Shown: piece by piece, positions 20,883 to 30,644 of the stretch | How positions within the stretch are numbered: position 1 is the first letter of the stretch | How the letters are laid out: each line of letters starts with the position of its first letter | Source: Jaenimonas drosophilae | Taxonomy: Eukaryota; Euglenozoa; Kinetoplastea; Trypanosomatida; Trypanosomatidae | Assembly (NCBI GenBank): GCA_030849065.1 | Contig: JASAON010001606.1 | Coordinates: 1 to 64,000, forward strand | Length of the DNA: 64,000 nucleotides | Direction: 5' to 3' | Position numbers and translations under genes: made by a program | Notes under the pieces: model-generated | The model's input: only the letters and a program-made list of their open reading frames with translations | The model's database searches: none | Told to the model about the DNA's origin: nothing

Positions 20883-21355
20883 GTTTGCCGAAGTTGTATG
20901 TGTCTGGGGTTTTGTACAGTGAAAGGGGGTGGTATAATGAGTGCGTGCAGAAGGTCCAACACACACAGGGGGTGGGCAATGGAACGCAGACTGTACCGAT
21001 GAGAACTAGAAATCGGTGCGTTCAAGGGGTGTGACACACGTTGTGGCCGACACCAAGAAAGAAAAGCGTGCTACCCTTTTGTGGAGGATATTTGAGGTAC
21101 AGAGACACACACACACAAGAAAGTATTAGATGTGACCACAACACTTCACTTTTGTGTGCGGAAAGCTTTGGTGGAGCACTAAAAATAGAGAACAAGTGAA
21201 GAAACGGAAGCAAATTGGATGAAAGAGGTGCATCCACTGGTATCCGACAGACATCTGCTCATCTGCACTTCATGAAGGTAACTCTGTTCGTGGAATACTC
21301 ACAGTACAAGTTGATGAAAGGACACGCTTGGAGTGCAATGGTGTCGCGATTCATT
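20883..21355 (-). other. Intergenic spacer, 473 bases, with a short (AC)n run
   Basis: Between the steroid 5-alpha-reductase-like gene (upstream) and KIN-E. It contains an (AC)7 run at about 21104-21117 (TG-rich on the coding strand). No coding frame is supported. Confidence 0.5.
21104..21117. repeat. (AC)n microsatellite
   Basis: About seven AC dinucleotides in the KIN-E upstream spacer. On the transcribed strand this is a GT run of the kind common in kinetoplastid spacers. No function is implied. Confidence 0.7.
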
Positions 21356-22792
21356 TCAACGCCAACACAGAAACACAGCTTGACGACCCAAAGCATCGTA
21401 CGTCTTCCCAAACTCGGTGCGATACCACTGATGATGCGCTCGTCCGCGCGGAACCAGATTCGCCAACACGTACACCACAAAACTGATTGCTGCCCACACA
21501 GTGGGGGAAGGGATGAGTTGCCACCACGTGCCCTGGGAGCTACTTAGCAACCAAAAAGAAGAAGATTCAATGCCCATCATGTCATGATGGAAACGATAAA
21601 AGGCACGTTTCATCATCACATTGTCACGGCTGTTCTCCAGAGAAGACGCGTAGACCACCGTCGCGTAGCCAACCCACTCCACAATTTCACCAAAGAAGTT
21701 GGGGCAGCTAACATAGTGAAACCAACCCCCATATGGGATGCGGTAGCCTTTGGATGACACTGTCGTGGCACCCTGACGCGTTGTGTCAGCTTCCTGGTGA
21801 GGATCACTTGAGGTGGATTGGCCGGCTGCCTGACGCTTGAGCCCACAGAGGTAATAATCGCTGCACACGTTGATGTACATCCCACCAAAGAAGAGAGCCA
21901 CACCTACGGCAAAGAAAACGATGGTCATGATCACAATCCACCTATCTGCCGCTTCACCTGGTGAGTCACGCGGCATTTCCATGGCGTGCCTCCACCACAA
22001 TCTAGTTGGAGTTGCTGCAGTTATCCAGACATTGGCCAATACCTGCAAACGACCATTGAGCAAGCAGTAGATTGTGGCACTCCACGTGACGTGGAGAGGA
22101 ACGTCGTTGCTTCGAGAACTCACACGAAGTGGATAAATGAAACTTCGATGTAGGTAATGAAGTAAGAAAAGCAACAGGCCAACCGGGCATCGCCACAGCG
22201 CCTCCGTCATAACAGACATAAATGGCAATGTGGCTTCGGATTTACCCACTGTTGCGTGTGCCGCGTAGTATGCCGCTGGATACTCCACCATGACAAACAG
22301 GAGCACGTTCAGAACGGTGGGCATCTCTTGCAGTGCCCAGGATAGCCGTGCAGGGACCTTCCATGGAATGATTGTTGTTGGTGCGTATCGACCAAAGGGA
22401 GGCACCACAACATAGCTCACAACAATGTACGTCACACATGCCATGAATACATGAAGCAAAGATCCACGCATCAGTAGTTGGGTGCGTTCAGCAGCTGCAG
22501 CTTGTTCCCCTTCAGTTTGCATGGCACCATCTTCAAGGATAGAGGTGTGAAACATGGATGATGGCGTCTGAGCGCGTGACTGATTGGCTGTGAGGGTGAA
22601 CGTGTGATTCCAAATCCCCACTGAGTGCGTCTGTACAGTCCTTGACCTGCTACCATCCGTCACGGAAAAGATCATGGGCTGGCTCATGGGGCCCATAGCC
22701 AGCCACACCAGCACGAAGCATGTCATGATGAGGTGAAGTGCCGCATACACACAGCATCTCCATCCTTTGGATGTCGGTTGGTTCTGTGCCAT
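21356..22792 (-). CDS. Steroid 5-alpha-reductase family membrane enzyme with N-terminal lumenal insert
   Basis: A 478-residue polytopic membrane protein of the steroid 5-alpha-reductase/DET2 family, which reduces a steroid or enoyl C=C bond using NADPH in the ER. The C-terminal signature is clear: GYRIPYGGWFHYVSCPNFFGEIVEWVGYA, then NLVPRGRAHHQWYRTEFG, matching the NADPH-binding end of SRD5A1/2. RSFIYPLRV upstream is also typical. Family members are ~260 residues, so this one is long. An extra N-terminal membrane segment (~13-36) and a ~70-residue loop with two N-glycosylation sequons (NHT, NQS) precede the core, and ~45 residues interrupt the C-terminal helices. The frame runs to a TTG at 22804, but the first ATG is at 22792. 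The substrate is unknown; sterol, polyprenol or enoyl reductase are all possible. Confidence 0.85.
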   Translation of the reverse strand: MAQNQPTSKGWRCCVYAALHLIMTCFVLVWLAMGPMSQPMIFSVTDGSRSRTVQTHSVGIWNHTFTLTANQSRAQTPSSMFHTSILEDGAMQTEGEQAAAAERTQLLMRGSLLHVFMACVTYIVVSYVVVPPFGRYAPTTIIPWKVPARLSWALQEMPTVLNVLLFVMVEYPAAYYAAHATVGKSEATLPFMSVMTEALWRCPVGLLLFLLHYLHRSFIYPLRVSSRSNDVPLHVTWSATIYCLLNGRLQVLANVWITAATPTRLWWRHAMEMPRDSPGEAADRWIVIMTIVFFAVGVALFFGGMYINVCSDYYLCGLKRQAAGQSTSSDPHQEADTTRQGATTVSSKGYRIPYGGWFHYVSCPNFFGEIVEWVGYATVVYASSLENSRDNVMMKRAFYRFHHDMMGIESSSFWLLSSSQGTWWQLIPSPTVWAAISFVVYVLANLVPRGRAHHQWYRTEFGKTYDALGRQAVFLCWR

Positions 22793-23044
22793 CTCACAGC
22801 TCAATGGTCAAAACTAGAGTGAAGTATTCTCTCTGGTTGGTGCACACCGCACAGAAGGGAGGCAAGCGGAGGAACAGAGTCGGCAACTTGGGGAGGATGG
22901 GCGTCACGACACTGGTGCCCATTCCGTGAGAAGAACAAGTAAGCAGTACGTGGTGGTGGTGAATTGCCACAGGTGTGTGGTCCAACGGCAGGAACGATAG
23001 CCCATGCTGCTACCGCAGCGGCATGCATCGTTGTGTTGTCACAT

Positions 23045-25837
23045 TCAACACAACGATGCCTTGGAAGTAGGGCCGTTCACTGCAAGCGGAAGTACATCCC
23101 CCACGGGCCTCCTCACCCTCTGCTCTCTAACCTTCTCAAAGACAAACATGTAGCCATGGCTCGTGCGGTCGTGCAGCAAGTCCAGATCAACATCTCCCAC
23201 CTCCTCATCGTTTGCAAGCTTCCACTGAACCTCCTCAGCCACGCCTGAGGACGAGGGGCCTCGAACAGCAAAGAAGGCAATGTAGTGGCCGGATTGCAAG
23301 CTACGTCCCACATGTAGCACCACTCCATGAATACGGTACGTCACCTCAAGGCAGTCAATGAATGTGTCGGGGGAACATTTTCCAGTGTTGGTGGCAGATT
23401 GCGCACCACTCTGCGCTTCCGCTCGACCACGTGCAGCAACCAACGAATCATCCAGCGTCTTAGCAAGTGAGTTCTGCTCCGATACGGTGGAATTCTCTCC
23501 TTCTTCATTGTCGCGGTCATTGGCAGATTCCTCCTTATCTTCATCCGAGCTACATGGCCGGATGAGCTCCAAGGGAAGCGAGTACACCGTCAAGTCCTCT
23601 GGAACGCCCACTTTTTGGTCATCCTTGCGCATCACAGCTTGCCCCTGTTCGAAGCTAATGTGGAAACGTTTGAGCTGCACAATGAGCATCGATGGGGGTG
23701 TGCCTAGGAAGCAGCCACCTTGAAACTGCTGAGATGTGGATCCACACTTATCACAGCGATAGCCATCAAGCGCCTCGTACTCCATACTTCGATGTAGTAG
23801 CGTCGCAAGATTTGGAATCTCCACAGGTGCGTCTGCAGTTCGCTCTTCAAAGAGTGGCTCCGCAGGCTGGGGCTTCTCTGGAAATGAGATGCTGATGTTG
23901 ATGAAGGTTTCCTCCGTCACGATTTCATGACGACAGGTATCATTCATGCAGCGAATCATGTTCAGTAACCGTCCTTGAAGAAGTTCGTTTATCCATACCT
24001 CTTTCGGTGGCAACACAGCTACTGAGGTCACATCACGCTTCAGATTCTCCTCCTCATCCTCCTTCAGCTCACGTACCTCCGCCAAACGACGATCGAAGAG
24101 CATCGCCTCGGACTCCAGCCGCGCAACAAGAGCTACAAAAAATTCATGTGCATCCTCTTGCTCACCCGTGAAGAAGTCATCGTCAAAACAGGCAGCGAGG
24201 GGATGGAGAATGACACCACGCTCGTACAAACTTGGTCCTGGCGCGTAGCCAATCACGTTATCCTCGTCATCCTCTCCATCATCATCTGAGCTGGCGACTG
24301 CGCGACCATTCATGGAGAGCTCATAGCGTCGCACAAACTGGCGGTAGATGCGGCCTCGATTGGGAAAGTGCGCTGGGGTGTGGAGCCGTTGGATTAAGCC
24401 CTCACGCCTCCGCTGCTCCGCCACAAATGAAGAAAGAACGTTGTGGATATACCGATAAACATCGGGTATCGCAACCATAGGCTCACGATCTGGCTGAGTA
24501 TCGTCCTGTTCAGCCTCATCACCGGCCGCATGTTCTTCGGAATTCACCTCGTTGGAAATGGAGGTAGCACTGGCAGTGGCTGATGACGAGCTACTACCAC
24601 TACTGCTACCCACCTCCAGTGATAGGGCCACCACCAGCTCTGCAATGCCAAGATCCAGACCACAGCGCCGTCTCTCCTGCTCCGCCGCCAACGCATCCTC
24701 ACTTTGCTTGGTGGTGCCGTTGGTGTTGGAGGTGGTTCGCTTCTGCTTCTTGGAAGGGGCGCCACGACGTGGGCTCCGTGTTGGTGGTGGTGGCTGCGAG
24801 GACGGCGAAGAGGTGGATGGGCTGCGGCTCCGCTTCCCTCCTCCGCCTCCCGTGATGGGAAGGGGCAGATAGCCACTGCCCCACCCTTCCGGTGGCAGTG
24901 GAGCAGATGCCCCCTGTAGAAGCCACTCGAGGTGCCGTGAGGCGCGATGCAGTGGAGAGTGCAGCAACCCTTGACGAAAGGTTGGGCATCGCAACAACAT
25001 CGTCAATATGCTACAGGCGTAGCAGTCGTTGCGGCGATTCCCGAAGCCACTGAAGTCAGGAATCCGTCCTGTTGGACGTGCTTCCGTTTCATCCCCCTCC
25101 AACTCCACCATCATCACTTTTCCGCCCTGGCTGCCCATGGGAGGGGTGAGAGAGGCAGTGGTGCAGTCCTCTGCGAAGCCACTCGCACCATGAAAGGAGT
25201 CGGGGTGATCTGGAAAAGAGAGGGAGGGCGGGCTGACAGCTGCTGGGGCGTCTTCGGTGCGGCCGGCAGCCACACTGACCCCCGGGCTGGAGGAGCCCGA
25301 CTCCAACACCATCCACGACGGCGATCCACTCTCCACGCGGGAAAGGTGCTGCGGAATCGTCCGCGGAGATACGGCAGCTCGAAGAGGAGGTGTAAGAGGG
25401 GGGTGTGCATCGCTTCCATCAGGGAATGTGCGACGACTAGTATGTGGGTGATGTGTGGAGGTATCTCGACTATGATCTGAGGAACGATGACTGGAGCGTT
25501 GTGGGCCGTGAAGGCCGTGAAGGGAGCTGCGGTTAGAGGCTGGAGCGGTGACGGAGGCAGGAGAGGCTGAGTGCGTGCGATGGCGAGCCTCCGGCAACTC
25601 TGGAGCATCAGGGCGTTGCGTCTGGGATGGACTGCGCTGTCGTGGGGAGATGCAGCCATTGCCGTGGTCGTCGTCATCATCCCCGTACGGGGTGCGGTAA
25701 ACCACAGTGCTTCGAGTGCGTGGAAGTGATGGTGTTTCACCATTTTGCTCTGTGGTCATAGTTTGGCCACGATGGGGTGCGGGTGAGCGATTACGCGCTC
25801 GACCGCTGTTGTGCCGCTTGTCGTCATCATCATGCAT
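23045..25837 (-). CDS. Ubiquitin-specific protease (C19 family)
   Basis: A 930-residue deubiquitinase. Residues 1-~255 are Ser/Pro/His/Arg-rich and look disordered. The Cys box at ~264-278 reads GFGNRRNDCYACSIL, with the catalytic Cys at ~272. It departs from the usual GNTCYMNS but keeps the oxyanion Asn and the Cys. The His box LQSGHYIAFFAV has the catalytic His at ~851, followed by LANDEEV with the acid residue. A zinc-ribbon pair (CMNDTCRHE near 626, CDKCGS near 698) supports the fingers subdomain. Large Gly/Ser/acidic inserts split the fold. Active enzyme is expected. I place the start at ATG 25837 because the frame upstream runs only to a GTG and crosses a splice-acceptor-like T8 tract and CAG; MHDDDDK is the first ATG after it. 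Confidence 0.88.
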   Translation of the reverse strand: MHDDDDKRHNSGRARNRSPAPHRGQTMTTEQNGETPSLPRTRSTVVYRTPYGDDDDDHGNGCISPRQRSPSQTQRPDAPELPEARHRTHSASPASVTAPASNRSSLHGLHGPQRSSHRSSDHSRDTSTHHPHTSRRTFPDGSDAHPPLTPPLRAAVSPRTIPQHLSRVESGSPSWMVLESGSSSPGVSVAAGRTEDAPAAVSPPSLSFPDHPDSFHGASGFAEDCTTASLTPPMGSQGGKVMMVELEGDETEARPTGRIPDFSGFGNRRNDCYACSILTMLLRCPTFRQGLLHSPLHRASRHLEWLLQGASAPLPPEGWGSGYLPLPITGGGGGKRSRSPSTSSPSSQPPPPTRSPRRGAPSKKQKRTTSNTNGTTKQSEDALAAEQERRRCGLDLGIAELVVALSLEVGSSSGSSSSSATASATSISNEVNSEEHAAGDEAEQDDTQPDREPMVAIPDVYRYIHNVLSSFVAEQRRREGLIQRLHTPAHFPNRGRIYRQFVRRYELSMNGRAVASSDDDGEDDEDNVIGYAPGPSLYERGVILHPLAACFDDDFFTGEQEDAHEFFVALVARLESEAMLFDRRLAEVRELKEDEEENLKRDVTSVAVLPPKEVWINELLQGRLLNMIRCMNDTCRHEIVTEETFINISISFPEKPQPAEPLFEERTADAPVEIPNLATLLHRSMEYEALDGYRCDKCGSTSQQFQGGCFLGTPPSMLIVQLKRFHISFEQGQAVMRKDDQKVGVPEDLTVYSLPLELIRPCSSDEDKEESANDRDNEEGENSTVSEQNSLAKTLDDSLVAARGRAEAQSGAQSATNTGKCSPDTFIDCLEVTYRIHGVVLHVGRSLQSGHYIAFFAVRGPSSSGVAEEVQWKLANDEEVGDVDLDLLHDRTSHGYMFVFEKVREQRVRRPVGDVLPLAVNGPTSKASLC

Positions 25838-26291
25838 GAGAAGTCTGCTGAAGAAGCAACTCCCAAAAAAAACCCACAAATTCACTCGCACACGCTACTG
25901 CTGTTGTTCCTCAGCTGTGTGTGCAGCGGGTGTGGTGGCGTGTAGGGTTGGAGAGGGAGTACAACCAGGAATAGATGATGTTTCTGCGTTGCAAGGTTAG
26001 AAAATTTTTGCAATCCACGCAAGGTATGCCGGTGGACAGCGAAGTTAACGCAGCAAGTGATATAATTTTCTATCAATGGGAAGGAGATGTTTCAGTGGCT
26101 ACAAGGGAGGGAGTGGGTAGCCAAGAATGACGGAGGCCGCCGCAGTGCCAATCTATATGAGCTACTGTTGTGGTACATACAATCAAAGGAGAGAGAGAAG
26201 CAGTGAGTGCATCAGTACATGCCCGAGAATGCAGAGAGTCGGGTAGCGATGATGATGATGGTGTTGATGAGTGAATCAGTGAAGCAGAGGT
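25838..26291 (-). other. Intergenic spacer, 454 bases
   Basis: Between the kinesin-like gene (upstream) and the deubiquitinase. It has a short GAT-repeat patch near 26246-26262 and the T-tract noted separately. No gene is seen. Confidence 0.5.
25845..25880 (-). promoter_or_regulatory. Predicted trans-splice acceptor of the deubiquitinase gene
   Basis: The minus strand shows a run of eight Ts, then GGGAGTTGCTTCTTCAGCAG, then the ATG at 25837. The tract and AG decide the start in favour of 25837 over any upstream codon. Confidence 0.5.
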
Positions 26292-27866
26292 CTACTGTAT
26301 AGTTGTGTGGCGTTGTGCCTGATGTCGTGCCACGCATCGAAAACGATGAGCAGTGCGAATCGCCTTGGCCAGGATGGAATCGCAAATGATGGGTGCGGTG
26401 GGGGTCGTGAACTGATCTGTGGAAGGTGATGAGTCCTCGTGGACCTCTACAAGAAGAACGGCTTTCGAATCGCCGCCAAATGTTTGGTCCACCAAGTCAG
26501 CAACGGCGCCGAGAGGAGGCCGAGAAGTCAATCCACGCAACTTGTGCTGGACGGCTGCTGAATACTTCTGCCAGGAAGCGTATGAATGGCTGTTCCAGTC
26601 GTCTCCATCCACATCTACTGCGCTGCAAGGTGAATCTCTCATTGCGGCAATGCATCCCTCCGCCACAGACACTGCCTCGCCAAGGTAAGCAAGGAGTGGG
26701 GATGCCGACTGAGTTGTTCCACAAGAGAGAACAAAGGCCACCGTAGATGTGCAGCGGCAGCCCGAGTCGCATGTTTCTAGCATCAACAGCACAACCGTAG
26801 TCTTAGGAGAGTTCGTACCAGGACAGTGTGTCGCCCCTTCCAAGGAGGCGTTCATGAGCACTCCAGCTTGGCGTGCGAGGCCTTGTCGCAACACCATGGC
26901 CGCTTCAGCCACCGAAGAAATATCCATGGAGGTGAGCCCTTGGCCGGAAACACCCGCACAGCTGGTAAATTGGTCGCCTCTAACAAGAGAGGTGATGGGC
27001 CAACGCCGATCGCTTCCTTGTCCTTGGTAGAGATCCGCCCATTGGCTAAGACAAATTTTCTGCTCCGAGGGGGAGTACCGTCGTACATCGAGCAGATCTG
27101 TCACGTGACTTGCAGATGGCGTCAACACAGACATGGAGGCACGTGTGGTCAGTGCGGATGACGCGGAGAGAATCATGTCGAGAAGTCTCAGACACACATC
27201 CACAGCCACAATGGAATTGCCCATGGACTCATTGGCACACTCATCTACACGTGTGTGTGTCACTCGTGGGCACAGGAAGGTGTAGTTGTACCCTGCACGA
27301 ACCTCGTCCGCCACCAGTCCTAGGCCCATGGAGTCTGCCATATCCATCCCATCTACTACACATCTACCTTCATGGCGCACGTGAGTGATGGCGTCCAGAC
27401 ACAGTTGCTCTCCACTGGCTGTATCGATCATTGTGTAGGGATCTAACACCTCCACGGTTGACTTGGATGAGCCCTCATCTTCATTGTGGAGACGTGATGA
27501 AGGCCTAGCCTCTAATGTCTTGTCTTCCGGGGAGGAAAACACAACCACCGATCGTTGATGACAACGGGACTGATTCAGCGCACGTTGAAGTCGTCGCTCC
27601 ACAAGCTGAGATACAGCAAATTGTTGCGTTGACGTAATAAGCTGCTCGCGGAGGCGCTCTTTTTCGCCTCTCAAAGACTTCTCTATTCCCGTTGCCGCGT
27701 TGAGGGCTTGTTGGAGCTCCTCCACCCGTGCAGCAGCCTGTTCATGGTCCTGGCTGACCTTCTCATAGCGATCAACGTCATCATGGAGATGCGCTTGGCA
27801 ATCACGATGCTGGCATTGAATGGAGCACAGCTGCTGCCACAACATGGTTGGTGAATTATTATCCAT
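26292..27866 (-). CDS. Kinesin-14-like protein with degenerate, probably ATPase-dead motor
   Basis: 524 residues: an N-terminal coiled coil (~30-98) followed by a region that aligns by eye with a whole kinesin motor. GLVADEVRAGYNYTFLC (183-199) matches the segment leading into the P-loop, but the expected AYGQTGSGKT is replaced by CPRVTHTR (199-206). VSF-EIYNE-DLL becomes MSVLTPSASHVTDLLD (245-260). SVAEAAMVLRQGLARQAGVLMN (318-339) is typical of the helix before switch I, but the SSRSH is gone. Switch II DLAGSE is replaced around 376-387. The end, LGAVADLVDQTFGGDSKAVLLVEVHED (452-478) then ILAKAIRTAHRF, mirrors LTxLLQDSLGGNSKTxMIxxVSP and the final motor helix. Coiled coil before motor is the kinesin-14 order, as in the non-ATPase yeast subunits Vik1/Cik1. 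It likely binds microtubules or dimerises with an active kinesin (inference). Confidence 0.7.
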   Translation of the reverse strand: MDNNSPTMLWQQLCSIQCQHRDCQAHLHDDVDRYEKVSQDHEQAAARVEELQQALNAATGIEKSLRGEKERLREQLITSTQQFAVSQLVERRLQRALNQSRCHQRSVVVFSSPEDKTLEARPSSRLHNEDEGSSKSTVEVLDPYTMIDTASGEQLCLDAITHVRHEGRCVVDGMDMADSMGLGLVADEVRAGYNYTFLCPRVTHTRVDECANESMGNSIVAVDVCLRLLDMILSASSALTTRASMSVLTPSASHVTDLLDVRRYSPSEQKICLSQWADLYQGQGSDRRWPITSLVRGDQFTSCAGVSGQGLTSMDISSVAEAAMVLRQGLARQAGVLMNASLEGATHCPGTNSPKTTVVLLMLETCDSGCRCTSTVAFVLSCGTTQSASPLLAYLGEAVSVAEGCIAAMRDSPCSAVDVDGDDWNSHSYASWQKYSAAVQHKLRGLTSRPPLGAVADLVDQTFGGDSKAVLLVEVHEDSSPSTDQFTTPTAPIICDSILAKAIRTAHRFRCVARHQAQRHTTIQ

Positions 27867-28557
27867 GAAGAGTGCTATTCACTCTTCCACATCTATCCTT
27901 TGTTCGAAGCTCTTCTCTAACAAAGTGAAGTTGTCACTCTTCAATTGCGCGTACGAACCCGACACGAGTAGAAGACAAGGAAATGAAAGACGGAGTAAGT
28001 TGGTGGGTGGGCAATGGAGGTTGTTTGCTCCATCGGGGAAGAGAGGCAACGAGGTGGTTCTTGGCAGGAGCTTCCACTCAGACACGAGAATGGATAGAAT
28101 TGGGAGGCGGGAGTGAAAATAACAGTGTTCTGCAACTCGCCCCGGGCCATATAGTAGCAGTGGGACAGAACAGGAAGTATCAGAAAACAACAAACGAAGT
28201 TCTTCACGAAATGATCAACATAATGTCCTTACACGTGTCCGATGTGATCCACGGTTTGGTAAAAGTGGCCCGCGTGGGTCCAGCAACAGTCACTACCGCC
28301 TCATGTCGGGGAGGGCAATCCTGAGATGGCGGCCAAAAATTCTCCAAAATAGTATGTAGAGGTGGTAGCCCTCCATGTACATTGGCTCCATGGGCCGAGG
28401 AACGATCACGCATGTGGGCAGTGAGCTATATCGTTGCGCTGCACAGTTGGATGAGGATAGCGAGCAGGGAGCACCAGCGGAATGGGCCTCTGGGCCTATT
28501 CAATGCCAATAGCTCCAACTTCTCCCTCTCCAATGTGGAACAAAAAAAAAACTTCGT
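27867..28557 (-). other. Intergenic spacer, 691 bases
   Basis: Between the PLAC8-like gene (upstream) and the kinesin-like gene. A T10 tract on the minus strand (about 28543-28552) lies right after the PLAC8-like stop codon. Short ORFs on both strands look random. No RNA gene is recognised. Confidence 0.5.
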
Positions 28558-29814
28558 CTAGATCATTCGTTTGCTTCCAATGGCAGACCAATCGTAGTCT
28601 CTCGGACCACTCGTGCATATCTCCACCGCCTGTTGGTCAAGAGCGCACATAGGCAGACACATGGCCACGCAGCATTCGGTGCCAGTGATGGCGTAGATGC
28701 CATAGCGGGTGCGGGTGAGGTAGCGCAGTCGCCAGCCGTAGAGTGCGGAGCCCAGTCCTTGGTAGCAACATCCGCATGGCAGGCCGCCCGTGAAGATGTC
28801 CAGCAACAAAATGGTCCAGAGCGAGCGGCGGTAGTTGCCCTCAGCGCCAAAAAAGCTCTCGCAGCAGAAGCGAAAGGGCACCCGACGGCGACGCCGCTCC
28901 TCTTCCAGGAGGAGCTCCGTCTGCCATGCAATGGTACACCGAGTACAGAATCCACGGTAGAAAAAGTGGCATATGCGCTCCATCACGCTTTGCTTACGTT
29001 GAAACACCTGCATGCTGGTGCCCTCGAAGTCCATATCCGCATCATTGAAGGGCGCTGATTCAGATGATTCGTCCTCCTCCACCTCTGCGCCAGATTGCTG
29101 TAGTTGGCCAGACTGCCCCACACCATCTTCACTGTGAGCGGATGGATTCGGCGTCCGCTTGGGAGCGTGAAGAGATTTGCGTGGAATGAAGTAGGGATTT
29201 TCCATGCAGCAGAACCAGAATGGAGGGTGGAAGAAGGGCTGCACCCACGTACTACGGACGAGGAGGGGAGGCTCCAAGATAAGGGGTATCTCCTCCAGCA
29301 CAACCGTCGTGATGGTACCGACAATGGGGGTCGCGGTTGTGTGGAAGCCACCCATGTACATCATACCACGTTGGTTGGGATCCTGGCTTCCTTGGAGTGC
29401 AGCCAGTTGCTGCCGCTGCATGCTCTCGCGAATGGCCATGCCTAGACGATTGACGTTGTCAGTGGTGCCTCGATGACGATGGCGGCCATCCCGCAACCTA
29501 CCCCCACCCAACGTAAGGACGGCACTCTGTTGGGCATCGCGTTGGGCATCTGCGGCAGCTACGGTTTCCGTATTGTCTTCTCGTGTGGTGCTAATTGGTA
29601 TCACGCGACGTGAATTTGCACGTTCGCGGGCATGAGAGCTTCCATGACGAGCGTTTGACCTAGACCGTGGCGGAGTGAGGAATGCGCGTTCAGGCTCGCC
29701 GCGTGGAGCGGGGGAGGCAGATGCTTCCCCGCCTACAGGTTGCTGAGTCGGTGGTGGAAGTGGCGGCGTAGGTGGTGGCGGTGGCCCCACCACATCCGCA
29801 GGATCTTCGTTCAT
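28558..29814 (-). CDS. PLAC8-like cysteine-rich protein with proline-rich N-terminus
   Basis: 418 residues. The N-terminus (1-~30) is Pro-rich (PPPPPTPPLPPPTQQP). Residues ~30-130 are Arg/Ser-rich and low complexity. From ~170 there are hydrophobic and Cys-rich blocks: PPFWFCCMENPYF, CHFFYRGFCTRC, FRFCCESFFG, LPCGCCYQGLG. The last ~55 residues (RYLTRTRYGIYAITGTECC, then CLPMCALDQQAVEI) resemble the PLAC8 C-terminal signature, in which a Cys-rich patch precedes CaLxQE. PLAC8 proteins are small membrane-associated proteins with varied roles (cell-size control, metal handling in plants), so no specific function is offered. The frame extends to a TTG at 29832; the first ATG is 29814. The match is moderate: the Cys spacing is not a perfect PLAC8 pattern. 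Confidence 0.72.
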   Translation of the reverse strand: MNEDPADVVGPPPPPTPPLPPPTQQPVGGEASASPAPRGEPERAFLTPPRSRSNARHGSSHARERANSRRVIPISTTREDNTETVAAADAQRDAQQSAVLTLGGGRLRDGRHRHRGTTDNVNRLGMAIRESMQRQQLAALQGSQDPNQRGMMYMGGFHTTATPIVGTITTVVLEEIPLILEPPLLVRSTWVQPFFHPPFWFCCMENPYFIPRKSLHAPKRTPNPSAHSEDGVGQSGQLQQSGAEVEEDESSESAPFNDADMDFEGTSMQVFQRKQSVMERICHFFYRGFCTRCTIAWQTELLLEEERRRRRVPFRFCCESFFGAEGNYRRSLWTILLLDIFTGGLPCGCCYQGLGSALYGWRLRYLTRTRYGIYAITGTECCVAMCLPMCALDQQAVEICTSGPRDYDWSAIGSKRMI

Positions 29815-30644
29815 GGGAGCACGGGAAAACAAAAGTGTCTGACTACTTCACAGCGAAGAGTAATGTCTGCTGCACTCAGATCGTGGAGCTGACACTTCGT
29901 CTTGTCCTCTGCCCTACACACAACCACTGAGCAAGTTGTGGGGTGGAGGGGGAAGAAGATGTATAATAATCTGTTTCTCCTCTCTGAGCACACAATGTGG
30001 CAAAAGAGAGTGTGTGTGCGTGTGTGGTTGCTACACAGTTTTGATCTATTTGTAGTGGATAGAGGAGGGAATACGTCATAGGGTGAGTTGGGTGATGAGA
30101 TATGGTAGTCAGGCATCGCGTTCTTCTTTTTGCAGAGTGAGAGATCAAATGAGCTGATAATCAGAGAGTGTCTTGATCGATGTGCGCATGCTATTGCCAC
30201 TTCGCAATGGCATCACCACCAAGACTGAAAAGCAGAGTGAGGTCGTGGATGGTTTCTGCAGAAAATATTCCACGGACCTCCTTGGCATCCCAGCACTCCA
30301 ACTTTTTATGCACGCACCATAAAAACAATAGCCTCAACGGAATGAGGAAGCAACTAAGTCAAGGATGCAATCGATGCTCCTCTGAATACGGAAGTCGTTC
30401 GTCATGGCACGGGTATAAAATCTGGCCGGAGTCCTCGTAGACTCAGTCAGTCTTTCCAGGGCGGATGCAAACAGTAAATATTCCAGCAATCATGACAACA
30501 GAATATACAGGCGCAGAAAAACTCCAACACAACCACTGCGCACGTGTATGCAGGAGGTAATTGTTACCCTAGAACAAAAAAAACGGGCAGCATATCCATG
30601 TGCATCATCAAACCCTTTATCATTGCACGCTGCCCATCCCACAT
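29815..30644 (-). other. Intergenic spacer, 830 bases
   Basis: Between the first alpha/beta hydrolase of the cluster (upstream) and the PLAC8-like gene. No supported coding frame, repeat or RNA gene. A TG-rich patch lies near 30009-30022. Confidence 0.5.

Noticed and set aside
29811..30200. Minus-strand ORF of 129 codons upstream of the PLAC8-like gene
   Set aside because: The composition is typical of pyrimidine-rich 5' leader sequence (Ser, Leu, Thr, His, Cys) and it overlaps the start of the PLAC8-like gene in another frame.
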